Origin: Novosphingobium sp. ST904
Lineage (GTDB): Bacteria > Pseudomonadota > Alphaproteobacteria > Sphingomonadales > Sphingomonadaceae
Length of the DNA: 64,000 nucleotides
NCBI RefSeq assembly: GCF_001298105.1
Contig: NZ_LGJH01000160.1
Location: forward strand, 62,001 to 126,000
Direction: 5' to 3'
Part shown: in pieces, positions 7,968 through 17,555 of the stretch
Numbering within the stretch: position 1 is the stretch's first letter
Layout of the letters: each line of letters starts with the position of its first letter
Translations under genes and position numbers: made by a program
Notes under the pieces: model-generated
Seen by the model: the letters and a program-made list of their open reading frames with translations, nothing else
What the model was told of the DNA's origin: nothing
The model's database searches: none

Positions 7968-10897
7968 CTACTTTACCGCGACCGTTCCCGAGCTCTTGCC
8001 TTCCGGCATGACCTCAAGCCGCCACGAGTTGTTCTTGCCGAGGTAGCGCGCGGCAAGCGCCTGCATCTGCTGCGGCGTGGTGGCGGTATAGTCGTAGAGG
8101 ATCGTGCGGACCGTGCCGATCCGCGAGGGATCGTAAGTCGCACCTTCGAGCTGGCCCATGAAGAACGAGGTGCTCGAAGCCGCGCGCGTCACCTGCTGGC
8201 GCATCGGTTCGGTGACCAGCGCCAGTTCCTGCGCGGTGGGCGGATTGTTGATGAGGTCCTGGGCGATCTCGTCCGCGGTCTGGAAGAACACCGTCGCCGA
8301 CTTGGGATCGAGCTGCGCCATGGCCGTGATCGAACCGCCCGCCGCCATGTCCACCGGCCACTGCGAATAGACGTAAGGCGCATAGGCCACGCCCAGCTTC
8401 TCGCGCACGGCATCGAGCAGGCGGTTGGTGAAGAGCTGCGTCAGGATTTCGAGCTGGCGCGATTCGCGAATGCCCATGGCGCCGCCGCCGGTAGGCCACG
8501 AGATCACCGCCGCGGCCTGGTCCGGGTCGCCGTGGTGATGCAGCACCACCGGTACGTCCGAAGGCTTGGGCACCGAGACTTCGGCGAGATTGGCCGTCGA
8601 CGCGCGGGCGTGCGGGCCTTGAGCGCGCCGAACGTCTTCTCCAGCGCGGTGATGGTGGAGGCCTTGTCGAAGTCGCCATAGATCTGCACTTCGACCGGGC
8701 CGCTCGCCAGCGCCTTGCTCCAGACCTTCCTGAAGCCGGCCGCCGTGGTCTTCTCGATCTCGCCCGGCGTGGGCGTCGCGAAGCGGGCGTCCTTGCCGCG
8801 CTGGTAGAATTCCAGATCGCGGTTCAGCACGCCCTGCGGGGAAGTGGAATAAGTTGCATACTGGATCTTCGCCGCGGCCTTGGCGCGAACGAGCGGCTGC
8901 GGGTCCCAGCGCGGCAGGTCGAGCTTGGCGGCGAAAAGATAGAGCTGGTCGGCCAGGTCCTGCGGGCGGGTTTCCGCCTGGAACTGGAAGCTGGCGTCCT
9001 GCACCTCGAAATCGAAGCCCAGCTTGCGCCCGGTCGAGATGCGGTCGAGGTCCTCCTGGCCCAGCGTGGCAAGGCCCGAACCGACCAGCGCGAATTCGCC
9101 AAGCGCGATATAGGGGGCATCCTGCGGCGCGATCGACCGCTTGCCGCCGCCGAAGCGGACCTTCACGGTGGCACGGCCCGGCTCTTCCTGAACCGGCCAG
9201 AGCAGCGCCTTCACGCCGTTCGCGAAAGTGAGCTGCTCGATGTCGAGCAGGCCGGTCGGCGCCAGTGCGGTCGCCTTGTGGGGCGCGCCGATGGCGGGCA
9301 GCTTCTCGAACGACACCGGCTTCTCGTTTACCGCGGTGCGGATCGAGGCGTCGGGCCGGATCGGCTGGAGCAGCGCGGTGCGCAGCCCATCGTCAGTGGC
9401 GCCGCCCTGCTTCTGCGTGGTGAAGATCGCCCGCGTCACCGAGCCGCTGAAGAGCTGCTGCGTGTGCTTCAGCACGTCTGCCGGCGTGAACAGCGGCTTC
9501 GATTCGCGGAAGATGCGCAGCACGTCGTTCGGCGCCGCCACGGTTTCGCGAATGTCCAGCGCGTTGACCATGTCGTCCGCCAGCTTCGAACCGGGCAGGA
9601 TGCGCTGCTGTTCGACCGGGACCTGGAACGCAACGTCGAGTTCGGCGACCTCGCGGTCGATCTCGGCCTGCGTCGGCGGCTTGGTCATCGCATCGGCGAT
9701 CACCCCGCGCACATCGCGCAGCGCCGCCTGCCAATCCTCGCCCAGCGGCGTGACCGAAACGAACGTGGCGTCCGCCGAGCGCGAGACGTCATCCTGGTTG
9801 ACCGAAGCCGACAGGAAGCTGCCACCCGCGCGGGCCTTGGATTCCAGGCGGCGGTTGATGATGGCCTGCGCGATCGAATCGACCATCAAGCCCTGGTTGT
9901 AGACCACGTTGTCCGTCACCTGCCGCCAGGGGCGCAGGATCGCATACATCAGCGAAGGCGGCAGATCGGGCTCGATCAGGACCTTGGTCTCGCCCACCGG
10001 GTTCTTCGGATCGGCCCCTGCGGGCGCCGCCGGATCGCCGAAGCTGGGCGCGGCGCTCAGCTTGCCGGTCGCCTTCCAGTCGGCGAACCACTTCTTCACA
10101 TAGCCTTCCAGCGTCGCCGGATCGGCATCGCCTGCAACGATCACCGCGACGTTGTCCGGTCGATACCAGCGCGAATAGAAGGCACGCACCGAATCCGGGG
10201 TTGCCGAAGTCAGCGTTTCGACAGTGCCGATCGGCTCACGCGCCGAAAGCGGCTGCCCGGCGTAGAGCGTCTTCTGCATGGCGTCCTGAACGCGCTTGGC
10301 GGCGCCGCCGCGCTCGCGCATCTCGGCCAGCACGATCGGCAGGTCGGACTTGAGGTTGGAGGCCGAAAGCGTGGGCGCGGTCACCATGCCGCTCATCAGC
10401 TTGAAGGTCTCGTCCAGCGAAGTGGGCGTGGCATTGGGCAGATCGAGCTTGAACACGGTCTGCGTGGTGGAGGTCACCGCATTGGTATCACTGCCGAAAG
10501 TCGCGCCGAGGCGCTGGAAGGCGGCAATCGCCGTCCCCTCGGGAATGTACTTCGACTGGCGGAACAGCATGTGCTCCAGCAAGTGCGCGTAACCGCGCTC
10601 CGAATCGGTCTCGTAAAGCGAGCCGGCATCGACGCGGATACGGATCGAGACCTGCCCCGGCGGCACCCCGTTGCGGCGCACCGCATACTTCAAGCCGTTG
10701 GAAAGCTCGCCGAAATGCCATTCGGGATCGCGGGGAATGTCGCTGCCGCGATAGAGCCACGGATCGCTGTCGCCCGGCAGGGTTTCCGGCGCGGGCGCGG
10801 CTGCGCCGGGCACTTGCGCAAGAACGGACTGAACCGGGAGGGGAGCCAGCAGGAGCAGGCAGGCGAGCGAGCGGGCGGCGCGCGAAGATTTCGTCAT
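7968..10897 (-). CDS. Secreted M16-family zinc metallopeptidase (one frame break)
   Basis: This large pitrilysin/insulinase-type peptidase has about 976 residues after correction. The start at 10897 gives a signal peptide (MTKSSRAARSLACLLLLAPLPVQSVLA). The inverted zinc motif HLLEH lies at residues 105-109, and the protein has two M16 halves, the second being inactive as usual. The frame breaks near 8608: the N-terminal part runs to FGALKART and the C-terminal part continues one frame over from about STANLAEVSVPKP. Adding one G in GCGCG (to give GCGGCG) restores one open frame whose total length is a multiple of three. Two other M16-like features (the double domain and exported form) match the gene at 43330, a distant paralogue. 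Confidence 0.87.
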
Positions 10898-11084
10898 CGG
10901 GAGGGGTATAGGTTCCGGTTCGATTAAGGGCCAGTGAATAGCGCGAGACTGTTCCCCGGCCCCGCAGGGGTGCAAAGTAGCGGCCTAGAAAGCGCCAAGT
11001 CGCAGCGTTGTTCCCGCCTCATTCAAAGTCAATTGCTGCTTGTGGACTTGACCCTCTGCCAGCAACACCTAAATCGCGTGCATC

Positions 11085-11663
11085 ATGTATATCGAAACCG
11101 AAGCCACGCCCAATCCCGCCACGCTCAAGTTCCTGCCCGGCCGGCAGGTCATGGCGGCAGGCACCCGCGAGTTCACCTCGCCCGAGGACGCAGAAGTCTC
11201 GCCGCTGGCGCAGGCCCTGTTCGACCTTGGCGACGTGACCGGCGTATTCTTCGGCCAGGGCTTCGTTTCGGTCACGGCAGCGCCGGGCTCGGAATGGTCT
11301 GATCTCAAGCCGCAGGTCGTCTCGATCCTGCTCGATCATTTCGTGTCGGAAGCCCCGCTGTTCGCAGGCGGCAACGCCAGCGGCTTCTCGGTCCCCGCCG
11401 AGGACGAGGCTGACTATGGCGACGATCCCGCCGATGCCGATATCGTCGAGCAGATCAAGGAACTGATCGAGACCCGCGTGCGCCCGGCCGTGGCCAACGA
11501 CGGCGGCGACATCGTCTATCGCGGCTACCGCGACGGCGTGGTCTATCTCGCCATGCAGGGCGCCTGCTCGGGCTGTCCTTCGTCCAGCGCCACGCTCAAG
11601 CACGGGATCGAGAGCCTGCTCAAGCACTACGTTCCCGAAGTCACCGAAGTCCGCGCCGCCTGA
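11085..11663 (+). CDS. NifU-family Fe-S cluster carrier (Nfu type)
   Basis: This 192-residue protein likely carries or assembles Fe-S clusters for target enzymes such as IspH, encoded nearby. The N-terminal Nfu_N domain (MYIETEATPNPATLKFLPG) is followed by a NifU C-terminal domain with the cluster-binding GACSGCP motif, Cys161 and Cys164. Length and domain order match alphaproteobacterial and mitochondrial NFU1 proteins. It is the first gene of a co-oriented run with tsaB and rimI, 21 bases before tsaB. Confidence 0.93.
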   Translation: MYIETEATPNPATLKFLPGRQVMAAGTREFTSPEDAEVSPLAQALFDLGDVTGVFFGQGFVSVTAAPGSEWSDLKPQVVSILLDHFVSEAPLFAGGNASGFSVPAEDEADYGDDPADADIVEQIKELIETRVRPAVANDGGDIVYRGYRDGVVYLAMQGACSGCPSSSATLKHGIESLLKHYVPEVTEVRAA

Positions 11664-11684
11664 CCCCAAAGGGATGACGAAGGC

Positions 11685-12350
11685 GTGACGACGGAGACGA
11701 CCGCAGAGCCGTTCCACGGCCGCACACTGGTGATCGACAGCGCTACCGAAGCCTGTTCGGTCGCGCTGTTCGAGAACGACGCGCTTCTCGCGGGAGACTT
11801 TCGGATGCTCGGGCGCGGCCATGCCGAAGCGCTCGTGCCGATGATCGCACAGCTTCCCGATCGCGGCCGCGCCGCCCGCATCGTGGTGGCGCTCGGCCCC
11901 GGCAGCTTCACCGGCGTGCGCGTCGGCCTTGCCGCCGCCCGCGCGCTGGCGCTTGCCTGGGGCTCCGAGGTGATCGGATACTCGACCCTCGCCATGGTCT
12001 CGGCGATAGCGCGCGATCAGGCCGGGGCCGTTCCGGTGGCCACGGCGATGACCGGCGGCCACGGCGAATGGTTCATCGAAGGCTTCGCTAAAGACGGCAG
12101 CGTGACCCGGCCCCTCACCTCCCTGCGTCCCGACGCTGCGGCTGCCGCAGTCACCGAGGAAGTGGTTGCCGGCACGCAGGCGCAGGCCCTTGTCGCCGCG
12201 CGCGGAAACGGAACCGCCCTCGCCATCTGGCCGGATGCCCGCGCCTTCCCGCTCCTGCCCGCCCATGCCCTGACCGCCGACACCCGCCCCCTCTATGGCC
12301 GCGCGCCCGACGCCAAGCTGCCCGGCGGCCTTCCCGGACCGCAAGGATAA
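11685..12350 (+). CDS. tsaB: tRNA threonylcarbamoyladenosine biosynthesis protein TsaB
   Basis: TsaB partners TsaD and TsaE in adding threonylcarbamoyl to A37 of ANN-decoding tRNAs. The 221-residue protein starts at a GTG and has the LVIDSATEACSVAL N-terminus and the VALGPGSFTGVRVGLAAARALA block typical of the family. The second half is more divergent, which is usual. It lies six bases before rimI, a pairing seen in many bacteria. Confidence 0.93.
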   Translation: MTTETTAEPFHGRTLVIDSATEACSVALFENDALLAGDFRMLGRGHAEALVPMIAQLPDRGRAARIVVALGPGSFTGVRVGLAAARALALAWGSEVIGYSTLAMVSAIARDQAGAVPVATAMTGGHGEWFIEGFAKDGSVTRPLTSLRPDAAAAAVTEEVVAGTQAQALVAARGNGTALAIWPDARAFPLLPAHALTADTRPLYGRAPDAKLPGGLPGPQG

Positions 12351-12356
12351 TCCCGG

Positions 12357-12815
12357 ATGCTTGACGATCTCGACCAGATCATGGCCGTGATGGCCACGGC
12401 GTTCGACCCGGCCTGGGGCGAGGCATGGAACAGGCGCCAAGTCGAAGACGCGCTCACCTTGGGAAATTGTCACTATTTCCTCGTTTCGCCCGAAGGAAAA
12501 CCCCTGACGGAAGGGGAAATCGCGGCCGGATTTTCACTGTCGCGAACGGGCTACGAAGAAGAAGAGTTGCTGCTTCTCGCAGTAGATCCGCAGTTCCGCC
12601 GGAAAGGACTTGGGCGATCCATATTGGACGCACTTAGATTTGCCGCAGGAGCACGGGGCGCTAAACGACTTCTACTTGAAATGAGAAGAGGAAACTCGGC
12701 AGAGTCTCTTTACGCAACCTTCGGATTCTATGCCATCGGCGAACGGAAAGATTACTACCGTACACCGAACGGCGAGAGAATCGATGCACTGACCTTTGCT
12801 TGCGACATAGACTGA
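12357..12815 (+). CDS. rimI: Ribosomal protein S18 alanine N-acetyltransferase RimI
   Basis: This GNAT-fold acetyltransferase of 152 residues is predicted to acetylate the N-terminal alanine of ribosomal protein S18. The acetyl-CoA loop is RRKGLGRSILDAL (about residues 80-92), and the C-terminal SLYATFGFYAIGERKDYYR block is typical of RimI. It sits directly after tsaB. The second half (from about 12460) uses many more A/T-ending codons (AGA, TTA, CTT, GGA) than its neighbours, and the low-GC run continues into the mucR upstream region. Confidence 0.9.
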   Translation: MLDDLDQIMAVMATAFDPAWGEAWNRRQVEDALTLGNCHYFLVSPEGKPLTEGEIAAGFSLSRTGYEEEELLLLAVDPQFRRKGLGRSILDALRFAAGARGAKRLLLEMRRGNSAESLYATFGFYAIGERKDYYRTPNGERIDALTFACDID

Positions 12816-12977
12816 CGGAATCTAACAGTATTAATCGGATTGATTTCGTTACAATTGTCACAATTAGGGACGACTTGTAATTGATCTTGTATTCCAGATT
12901 GAAATGGTCCAAGGCGAAACGGCAGGCCTAAAAGGCTCGCCCGATCCAGTAATGGTCGCAAAAAAAGAGGTCGTAAA
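12816..12977 (+). promoter_or_regulatory. AT-rich upstream region of mucR
   Basis: This 162-base gap is far richer in A+T than the rest of the window. It holds two direct ACAATT copies (12851-12856, 12860-12865) and a TTACAA...TTGTAA dyad (12849-12854 with 12875-12880). MucR/Ros proteins bind AT-rich DNA and repress their own genes, so these are candidate autoregulatory sites. A GAGG lies seven bases before the mucR ATG. Confidence 0.45.
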
Positions 12978-13421
12978 ATGGAAATCATTCAGGCTGATGC
13001 CAACGAGACGTTGATCACGCTCACGTCCGACATCGTTGCAGCTCATGTCAGCAACAACAACGTCAACGTAGAAGACCTGCCCACGCTCATCACCAATGTC
13101 TACGGCGCTCTCGCCGGACTTGGCGGTACGCCCGTCGTCGAGGAAGAAAAGCCCGAGCCCGCCGTTTCGGTGCGCGCTTCGGTGAAGCCCGACTACATCG
13201 TCTGCCTTGAGGACGGCAAGAAGCTGAAAATGCTCAAGCGTCACCTCATGACCCATTACAACATGACCCCGGAAGAATATCGCGCGCGCTGGAACCTGCC
13301 CGCCGACTATCCGATGGTTGCCCCCAACTACGCCGAGAAGCGTCGCGAACTGGCCAAGAAGATCGGCCTGGGCCGCAAGCCCAACGCGCGCCGCGGCCGC
13401 AAGCCCAAGGCTGCCGCCTGA
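12978..13421 (+). CDS. MucR/Ros-family zinc-finger transcriptional regulator
   Basis: This 147-residue regulator of the Ros/MucR family controls exopolysaccharide, motility and cell-cycle genes in other alphaproteobacteria. The single zinc finger spans about residues 73-95: Cys in YIVCLEDGKK, and two histidines in KRHLMTHYNM, followed by the conserved TPEEYRARWNLPADYPMVAPNYAEKRRELAKKIGLGR block. A basic tail (RRGRKPKAAA) follows. Its own upstream region is strongly AT-rich. Its regulon here is unknown. The polysaccharide- and pilus-type roles are known for family members, not shown here. Confidence 0.93.
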   Translation: MEIIQADANETLITLTSDIVAAHVSNNNVNVEDLPTLITNVYGALAGLGGTPVVEEEKPEPAVSVRASVKPDYIVCLEDGKKLKMLKRHLMTHYNMTPEEYRARWNLPADYPMVAPNYAEKRRELAKKIGLGRKPNARRGRKPKAAA

Positions 13422-13441
13422 TTTCAGGCCGCGCCGACTTA

Positions 13442-13460
13442 CGCCCGGCAAACGGGCGTT
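13442..13460 (+). terminator. Small hairpin after mucR
   Basis: CGCCCG (13442-13447) pairs with CGGGCG (13453-13458) around a five-base loop, followed by only two T. It lies about 20 bases after the mucR stop and just before a stronger terminator. Confidence 0.4.
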
Positions 13461-13477
13461 CGAAGGTTGTGATTAAG

Positions 13478-13511
13478 GGCACGGCCGCCTATCTAGGTGG
13501 CCGTGCCTTTT
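13478..13511 (+). terminator. Rho-independent terminator of mucR
   Basis: GGCACGGCC (13478-13486) pairs perfectly with GGCCGTGCC (13499-13507), followed by TTTT. It ends the mucR transcript 19 bases before the fur start. Confidence 0.8.
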
Positions 13512-13529
13512 CATTGATACAGGTCAAAC

Positions 13530-13967
13530 GTGCATCAACCAATCGACATCGAAGCCCTCTGCGCTGAACGCGGCCTTCGGATTACCGAACAACGCCGCAT
13601 CATCGCGAAGGTTCTTTCCGAGAGTACCGACCACCCCGATGTCGAGAAGCTCCACGAACGCGCAACCGCGCTGGACCCGGGCATCTCGATCGCCACGGTC
13701 TACCGCACCGTGCGCCTCTTCGAGGAAGCCGGCATTCTTGACCGTCACGACTTCGGCGACGGCCGCGCCCGCTACGAAGCCGCGCCCGAAGCACACCACG
13801 ATCACATGATCGACGTGGAAACCGGCCAGGTCATCGAATTCGTCGACCCGGAACTGGAATCGCTCCAGCGCCAGATCGCCGAAAAGCTCGGCTTCCGCCT
13901 CGTCGACCACCGCATGGAACTCTTCGGCGTCCGTATCGAGCGCGAGGACGGCGAAACCCGCAAGTGA
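13530..13967 (+). CDS. fur: Fur-family metal-responsive regulator
   Basis: This 145-residue winged-helix repressor has an N-terminal DNA-binding part (GLRITEQRRIIAKVLSE, ISIATVYRTVRLFEEAGI) and a His-rich metal site (EAHHDHMIDVETGQVIEF). The CxxC pairs of a structural zinc site are absent, as in many alphaproteobacterial Fur/Mur proteins, so iron or manganese could be the signal. The start is a GTG at 13530. The stop overlaps the likely plsC start (GTGA). The TonB receptor at 33381 is a possible target in principle, but no Fur box was recognised. Confidence 0.92.
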   Translation: MHQPIDIEALCAERGLRITEQRRIIAKVLSESTDHPDVEKLHERATALDPGISIATVYRTVRLFEEAGILDRHDFGDGRARYEAAPEAHHDHMIDVETGQVIEFVDPELESLQRQIAEKLGFRLVDHRMELFGVRIEREDGETRK

Positions 13968-14748
13968 CGGCCGAGCTCCGGCCCCGGACCTGCTTTCAAA
14001 AAGGCGGATCGCACCCCGGGGCTGGGCCTTGGTCGCGGTCCGCCTTTTTGCGTTGTTGCTGCTGCTCACGCTCTGCATTCCCGCCTATTACGCCCTTGCC
14101 CCTGTCACCCGACACAATCCGGTGCCGCGCCTGTTCCTGCGCACGGTCGGCACGATCTGCGGGCTGCGCATCAGGAAACTGGGCGCGCTGCCCGTCCCCG
14201 GCAGCTTCTTCATCGCCAATCATGTGAGCTGGCTGGATATTCCCGCGCTTGCAGGCGCTACCGGCACCGCATTCGTCGCGCATGACGGCCTCGCCGGGTT
14301 CGGCCCGCTCCGCTGGCTCTGCGAACTTAACGACACCGTGTTCATCGCCCGCCACCAGCGCGCAACGGTGTCCATCCAGATCGAGCAAATTCGCGCCGCC
14401 ATGCACGAAACCGGCGCGCTGGCTGTGTTCCCCGAAGGCACGACATCGGGCGGCGTCGAACTGCTGCCCTTCAAATCCTCGCTGCTCTCCGCGATAGAAG
14501 GCCACGACCGGCACGTCGCCGTGCAGCCGGTCTGGCTCGACTATGGCCCGGAAGCGCGCGAGATCGCCTGGGTGGGAGACGAACCCGGCATCGACAATGC
14601 GCTGCACATCCTCGCCCGCTGGCGGCCGATTCCGCTCACCCTGCATTTCCTGCCGCCGCTGACCGGGGAAGAACGGACGAACCGCAAGACCATGGCGCAC
14701 GGCGCACGGCGGGCGATCGCACGGGCCATGGGGCTCGATCCGGACTGA
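13964..14748 (+). CDS. plsC: 1-acyl-sn-glycerol-3-phosphate acyltransferase (probable start hidden by a missing base)
   Basis: PlsC transfers an acyl chain to lysophosphatidic acid in phospholipid synthesis at the inner membrane. The NHVSWLDI (NHxxxxD) and FPEGTTSGG motifs are clear, and a hydrophobic segment (LFALLLLLTLCIPAYYAL) precedes them. As read, the frame could start only at a TTG at 14029. A GTG at 13964 overlaps the fur stop by four bases, and adding one C to the CCCC run near 13986 joins it in frame, giving MTAELRPPDLLSKRRIAP and a 261-residue protein. That coupled start looks more natural, so I use it. The TTG start is the alternative. Confidence 0.82.
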
Positions 14749-14759
14749 GCCGGCCTAAT

Positions 14760-14779
14760 AACGCCGCGAAGGGCGTTTT
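14760..14779 (+). terminator. Terminator after plsC
   Basis: AACGCC (14760-14765) pairs with GGCGTT (14772-14777), followed by T-rich sequence, 12 bases after the plsC stop. Confidence 0.5.
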
Positions 14780-14837
14780 CCATAGAGTTTGAATGGCCGG
14801 CCGGGAGACAATGCCCCCGGCGGTCATCAGCCCCGGA

Positions 14838-15500
14838 TCAACGGGTGGCGTTGTAGGCGAGCTGCTTTTCGTCAAGCTGGAAGCCCACCAGGACTTCGAA
14901 GCTGGAGCGCGCAACGGCGGCCTTCACGGTGGGATCCGACAGCGGATCGACGGCCGCGTCGGTATCGCCGGCCTTGCGCTTGCGGGTGATACGCTCGCGG
15001 ATATCGGCGGGCAGCGTTGCTGCGGCACGGTCGATATAGGCTGAAGCGGTGGTGTGCGCCTGCGCGCGGTCCTGGCCGTCAGCGAAGTTCACCGTCACCT
15101 GGCCGACGCGCTTCGAAATGACGGCAGTGCCGCCCTGAAGCACCGAGACGAAATAGGGCAGCGTCACCTGACGCGCGCCCTGCGTGTCGTTGCGGCGGGC
15201 GAGAATGTCGAAGTCCACCTTGGCGAAAACCTTGTCCCCGCTCTGTTCGTTGCACTGGGTGCGCACGTTGGTCATCGCGGCAACCACGTCGATATTGGCT
15301 GCGGTGCGATCGTTCGGAGCGCGGAACAGCGTGATATCGCCGGTATATTCGGGAATGCCGACCGCCGGGCAGGTCGAGCGGACCGCCGTGATGCCCACAC
15401 CCGAATCGACCACGATCTCGCCCTTCTTGGCGCAGCCGCTGAGCGCGGTCACCGCGACGGCGGAGCAGAGGATAGTGGCAGTCAGGCGGCGTGCATTCAT
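14838..15500 (-). CDS. Conserved lipoprotein of unknown function
   Basis: This 220-residue protein has a lipoprotein signal (LTATILCSAVAVTALSGC, lipobox LSGC), so it should be anchored in the envelope. The mature part is beta-rich (ITAVRSTCPAVGIPEYTGDITLF, VTLPYFVSVLQGG) and ends in a helical ITRKRKAGDTDAA segment. It resembles proteins annotated only as hypothetical in sphingomonads. It is divergent from ispH, with 67 bases of shared promoter space. No function can be assigned. Confidence 0.8.
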   Translation of the reverse strand: MNARRLTATILCSAVAVTALSGCAKKGEIVVDSGVGITAVRSTCPAVGIPEYTGDITLFRAPNDRTAANIDVVAAMTNVRTQCNEQSGDKVFAKVDFDILARRNDTQGARQVTLPYFVSVLQGGTAVISKRVGQVTVNFADGQDRAQAHTTASAYIDRAAATLPADIRERITRKRKAGDTDAAVDPLSDPTVKAAVARSSFEVLVGFQLDEKQLAYNATR

Positions 15501-15567
15501 CGTGAGGTTCCTCGAAGACGTCGGCTTGCCCTAGCGGCGCAAGCGGCAAAGCGCTAGAGGCCCATTC

Positions 15568-16552
15568 ATGAACGCGCCCTTTCCATCGCCTACGTCCGCG
15601 CCCGTGCCGTCCGGTTCGGAGCAGCCCCTGCGCCTCCTAATCGCCGCCCCGCGCGGGTTCTGCGCCGGGGTCGATCGCGCCATCGAGATCGTCGAGCGTG
15701 CGCTCGAAATCTACGGCGCGCCGGTCTACGTGCGCCACGAGATCGTTCACAACAAGTTCGTGGTGGACAATCTCAAGGACAAGGGCGCCGTCTTCGTCGA
15801 GAGCGTGGACCAGGTGCCGGACGGCGTGCCGGTGATCTTCTCGGCCCACGGCGTGCCCAAGTCGGTGCCGGCAAAGCCACCGCGCGCGGCCTCGAATGGC
15901 TGGATGCGACCTGCCCACTGGTCAGCAAGGTGCACGCCAGGCCGAACGCCAGATCGCGGACGGCCGTCATATCCTCTTCATCGGCCATGCCGGCCACCCC
16001 GAGGTCATCGGCACCTTCGGGCAGGTTCCCGAAGGCACCATGTCGCTGATCGAGACGGTGGAAGATGTCGCCACGGTCAGGGTGCCGGAAGGCGTCGAAC
16101 TCGCGTATCTGTCACAGACCACGCTTTCGGTGGACGATACCGCAGCGATCATCGCCGCCATCGAGTCGCGCTTCCCGGATGTCGTTGCGCCCAAGCAGGA
16201 AGACATCTGCTACGCCACGTCCAACCGCCAGACCGCGGTGAAACAGATCGCGCCGGACTGCGAGATGGTGCTGGTGATCGGCTCGCCCAAGAGCTCGAAC
16301 TCCCTGCGCCTCGTCGAAGTGGCGGAGCGGGCCGGTTCGCGCGGCCAGATGATCCAGCGCGCGAGCGACATCGCGCCGGAATGGCTGACGGGCATAGCCA
16401 CGCTGGGCCTCACCGCCGGGGCCTCGGCGCCGGAAGCGCTGGTGAACGAAGTGATCGCGCGCATCAAGGAACTGCGCACGGTCGAATCCGAGGAACGGGT
16501 GACCGCAGAGGAAACCATCACGTTCAAGCTGCCGCGCCAGCTCGCCCGCTGA
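15568..16552 (+). CDS. ispH: 4-hydroxy-3-methylbut-2-enyl diphosphate reductase (two frame breaks)
   Basis: IspH is the last enzyme of the MEP isoprenoid pathway, a 4Fe-4S reductase making IPP and DMAPP. All three cluster cysteines are present: GFCAGV (Cys32), ATCPLV and DICYATSN. The frame changes twice. Near 15875, GCAAAGCCACC should be GCAAAGGCCACC. Near 15937, CACGCCAGGCC should be CACGCCCAGGCC. With both bases added one 328-residue frame results, and the middle part reads AKATARGLEWLDATCPLVSK as the family requires. An essential gene cannot be broken twice, so errors are the likely cause. It is followed by thrB 13 bases later. Confidence 0.93.
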
Positions 16553-16565
16553 AGGATCCACATCA

Positions 16566-17555
16566 ATGGCTGTCTATACCCGACTCGGCGCGGAAGAAAT
16601 GTCCGCGATCGTCGAGACCTTTGACGTCGGCACGCTGATCTCCGCAAAAGGCATTGCCGAGGGCGTGTCCAACAGCAACTGGCTGATCGAGACTCAGCAC
16701 GGCGAAAGCGCCCGCCGCTTCATCCTCACCGTATACGAAAGCCGGACGGACATTTCCGACCTGCCCTTCTTCCTCGACCTGCTCGACCATCTGGCCGCCC
16801 GCGATTGCCCGGTGCCCCGCACCATGCATGACCGCGACGGCGCGAGCCACCGCTTCATCGGCGAAGGCGAAGGCCGCAAGGCGCTGGCCCTGATCGAGTT
16901 CCTGCCCGGCGTCTCTGTGTCGGAACCGACGGCGGAACAGGCCCGCGCGGTCGGCGCGGCGCTGGCGCAGATCCACCTCGCCTCGGCGGACTTCGGCCAG
17001 ACCCGCGCCAACTCGCTCGACCTGCCGGCCTGGCAGCAGCTGTTGGGAGACTGCGGCGCCGAAGGGCTCGAATCGATCCACCCCGAACTCGGCCGCCTCG
17101 TCGAACGCGAACTCGGCGTGCTGGCGCGCGAATGGCCGGCGGACCTTCCGGCCGGCGTGATCCATGCCGACCTGTTCCCCGACAACGTGCTGATGCTGGG
17201 CAACAAGGTGACGGGCCTTATCGACTTCTACTTCGCCTGCACCGACCTGCTCGCCTACGATGTTGCCGTTACTCATGCGGCCTGGTGCTTCAGCACTGAC
17301 GGCACGCAGTTCCGCCCCGACCTGTCCGTTGCGCTGATCGAGGGTTACGAGGCCGTCCGGCCGCTCACCCCGGCAGAGCGCGAAAGCCTGCCGGTGCTGG
17401 CCCGCGGCGCGGCGGTGCGCTTCCTCGCCACCCGCGCCTACGACTGGCTGAACACGCCGGAAGACGCCCTTGTCACCCCGAAGGACCCGATGGCCTTCGC
17501 ACGGCGACTTCAGTTCTATGCAGATCCGGCCAATTCCGGGATATTCGGCGCATGA
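16566..17555 (+). CDS. thrB: Homoserine kinase (APH/choline-kinase fold)
   Basis: This 329-residue kinase phosphorylates homoserine in threonine synthesis. It is the aminoglycoside-phosphotransferase-fold type found in pseudomonads and alphaproteobacteria, not the GHMP type. The MAVYTRLGAEEMSAI N-terminus, ALIEFLPGV block, catalytic HADLFPDNVL and metal-binding DFYFACTD are all present. A GAAGGA lies upstream of the ATG. The stop overlaps the rnhA start by four bases (ATGA), so ispH, thrB and rnhA probably form one operon. Confidence 0.93.
   Translation: MAVYTRLGAEEMSAIVETFDVGTLISAKGIAEGVSNSNWLIETQHGESARRFILTVYESRTDISDLPFFLDLLDHLAARDCPVPRTMHDRDGASHRFIGEGEGRKALALIEFLPGVSVSEPTAEQARAVGAALAQIHLASADFGQTRANSLDLPAWQQLLGDCGAEGLESIHPELGRLVERELGVLAREWPADLPAGVIHADLFPDNVLMLGNKVTGLIDFYFACTDLLAYDVAVTHAAWCFSTDGTQFRPDLSVALIEGYEAVRPLTPAERESLPVLARGAAVRFLATRAYDWLNTPEDALVTPKDPMAFARRLQFYADPANSGIFGA

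Noticed and set aside
8590..8620. Programmed ribosomal frameshifting as the reason for the broken M16 peptidase gene
   Set aside because: No slippery heptamer with a downstream stem is present, and a dozen unrelated genes have the same kind of break, which points to sequence error.
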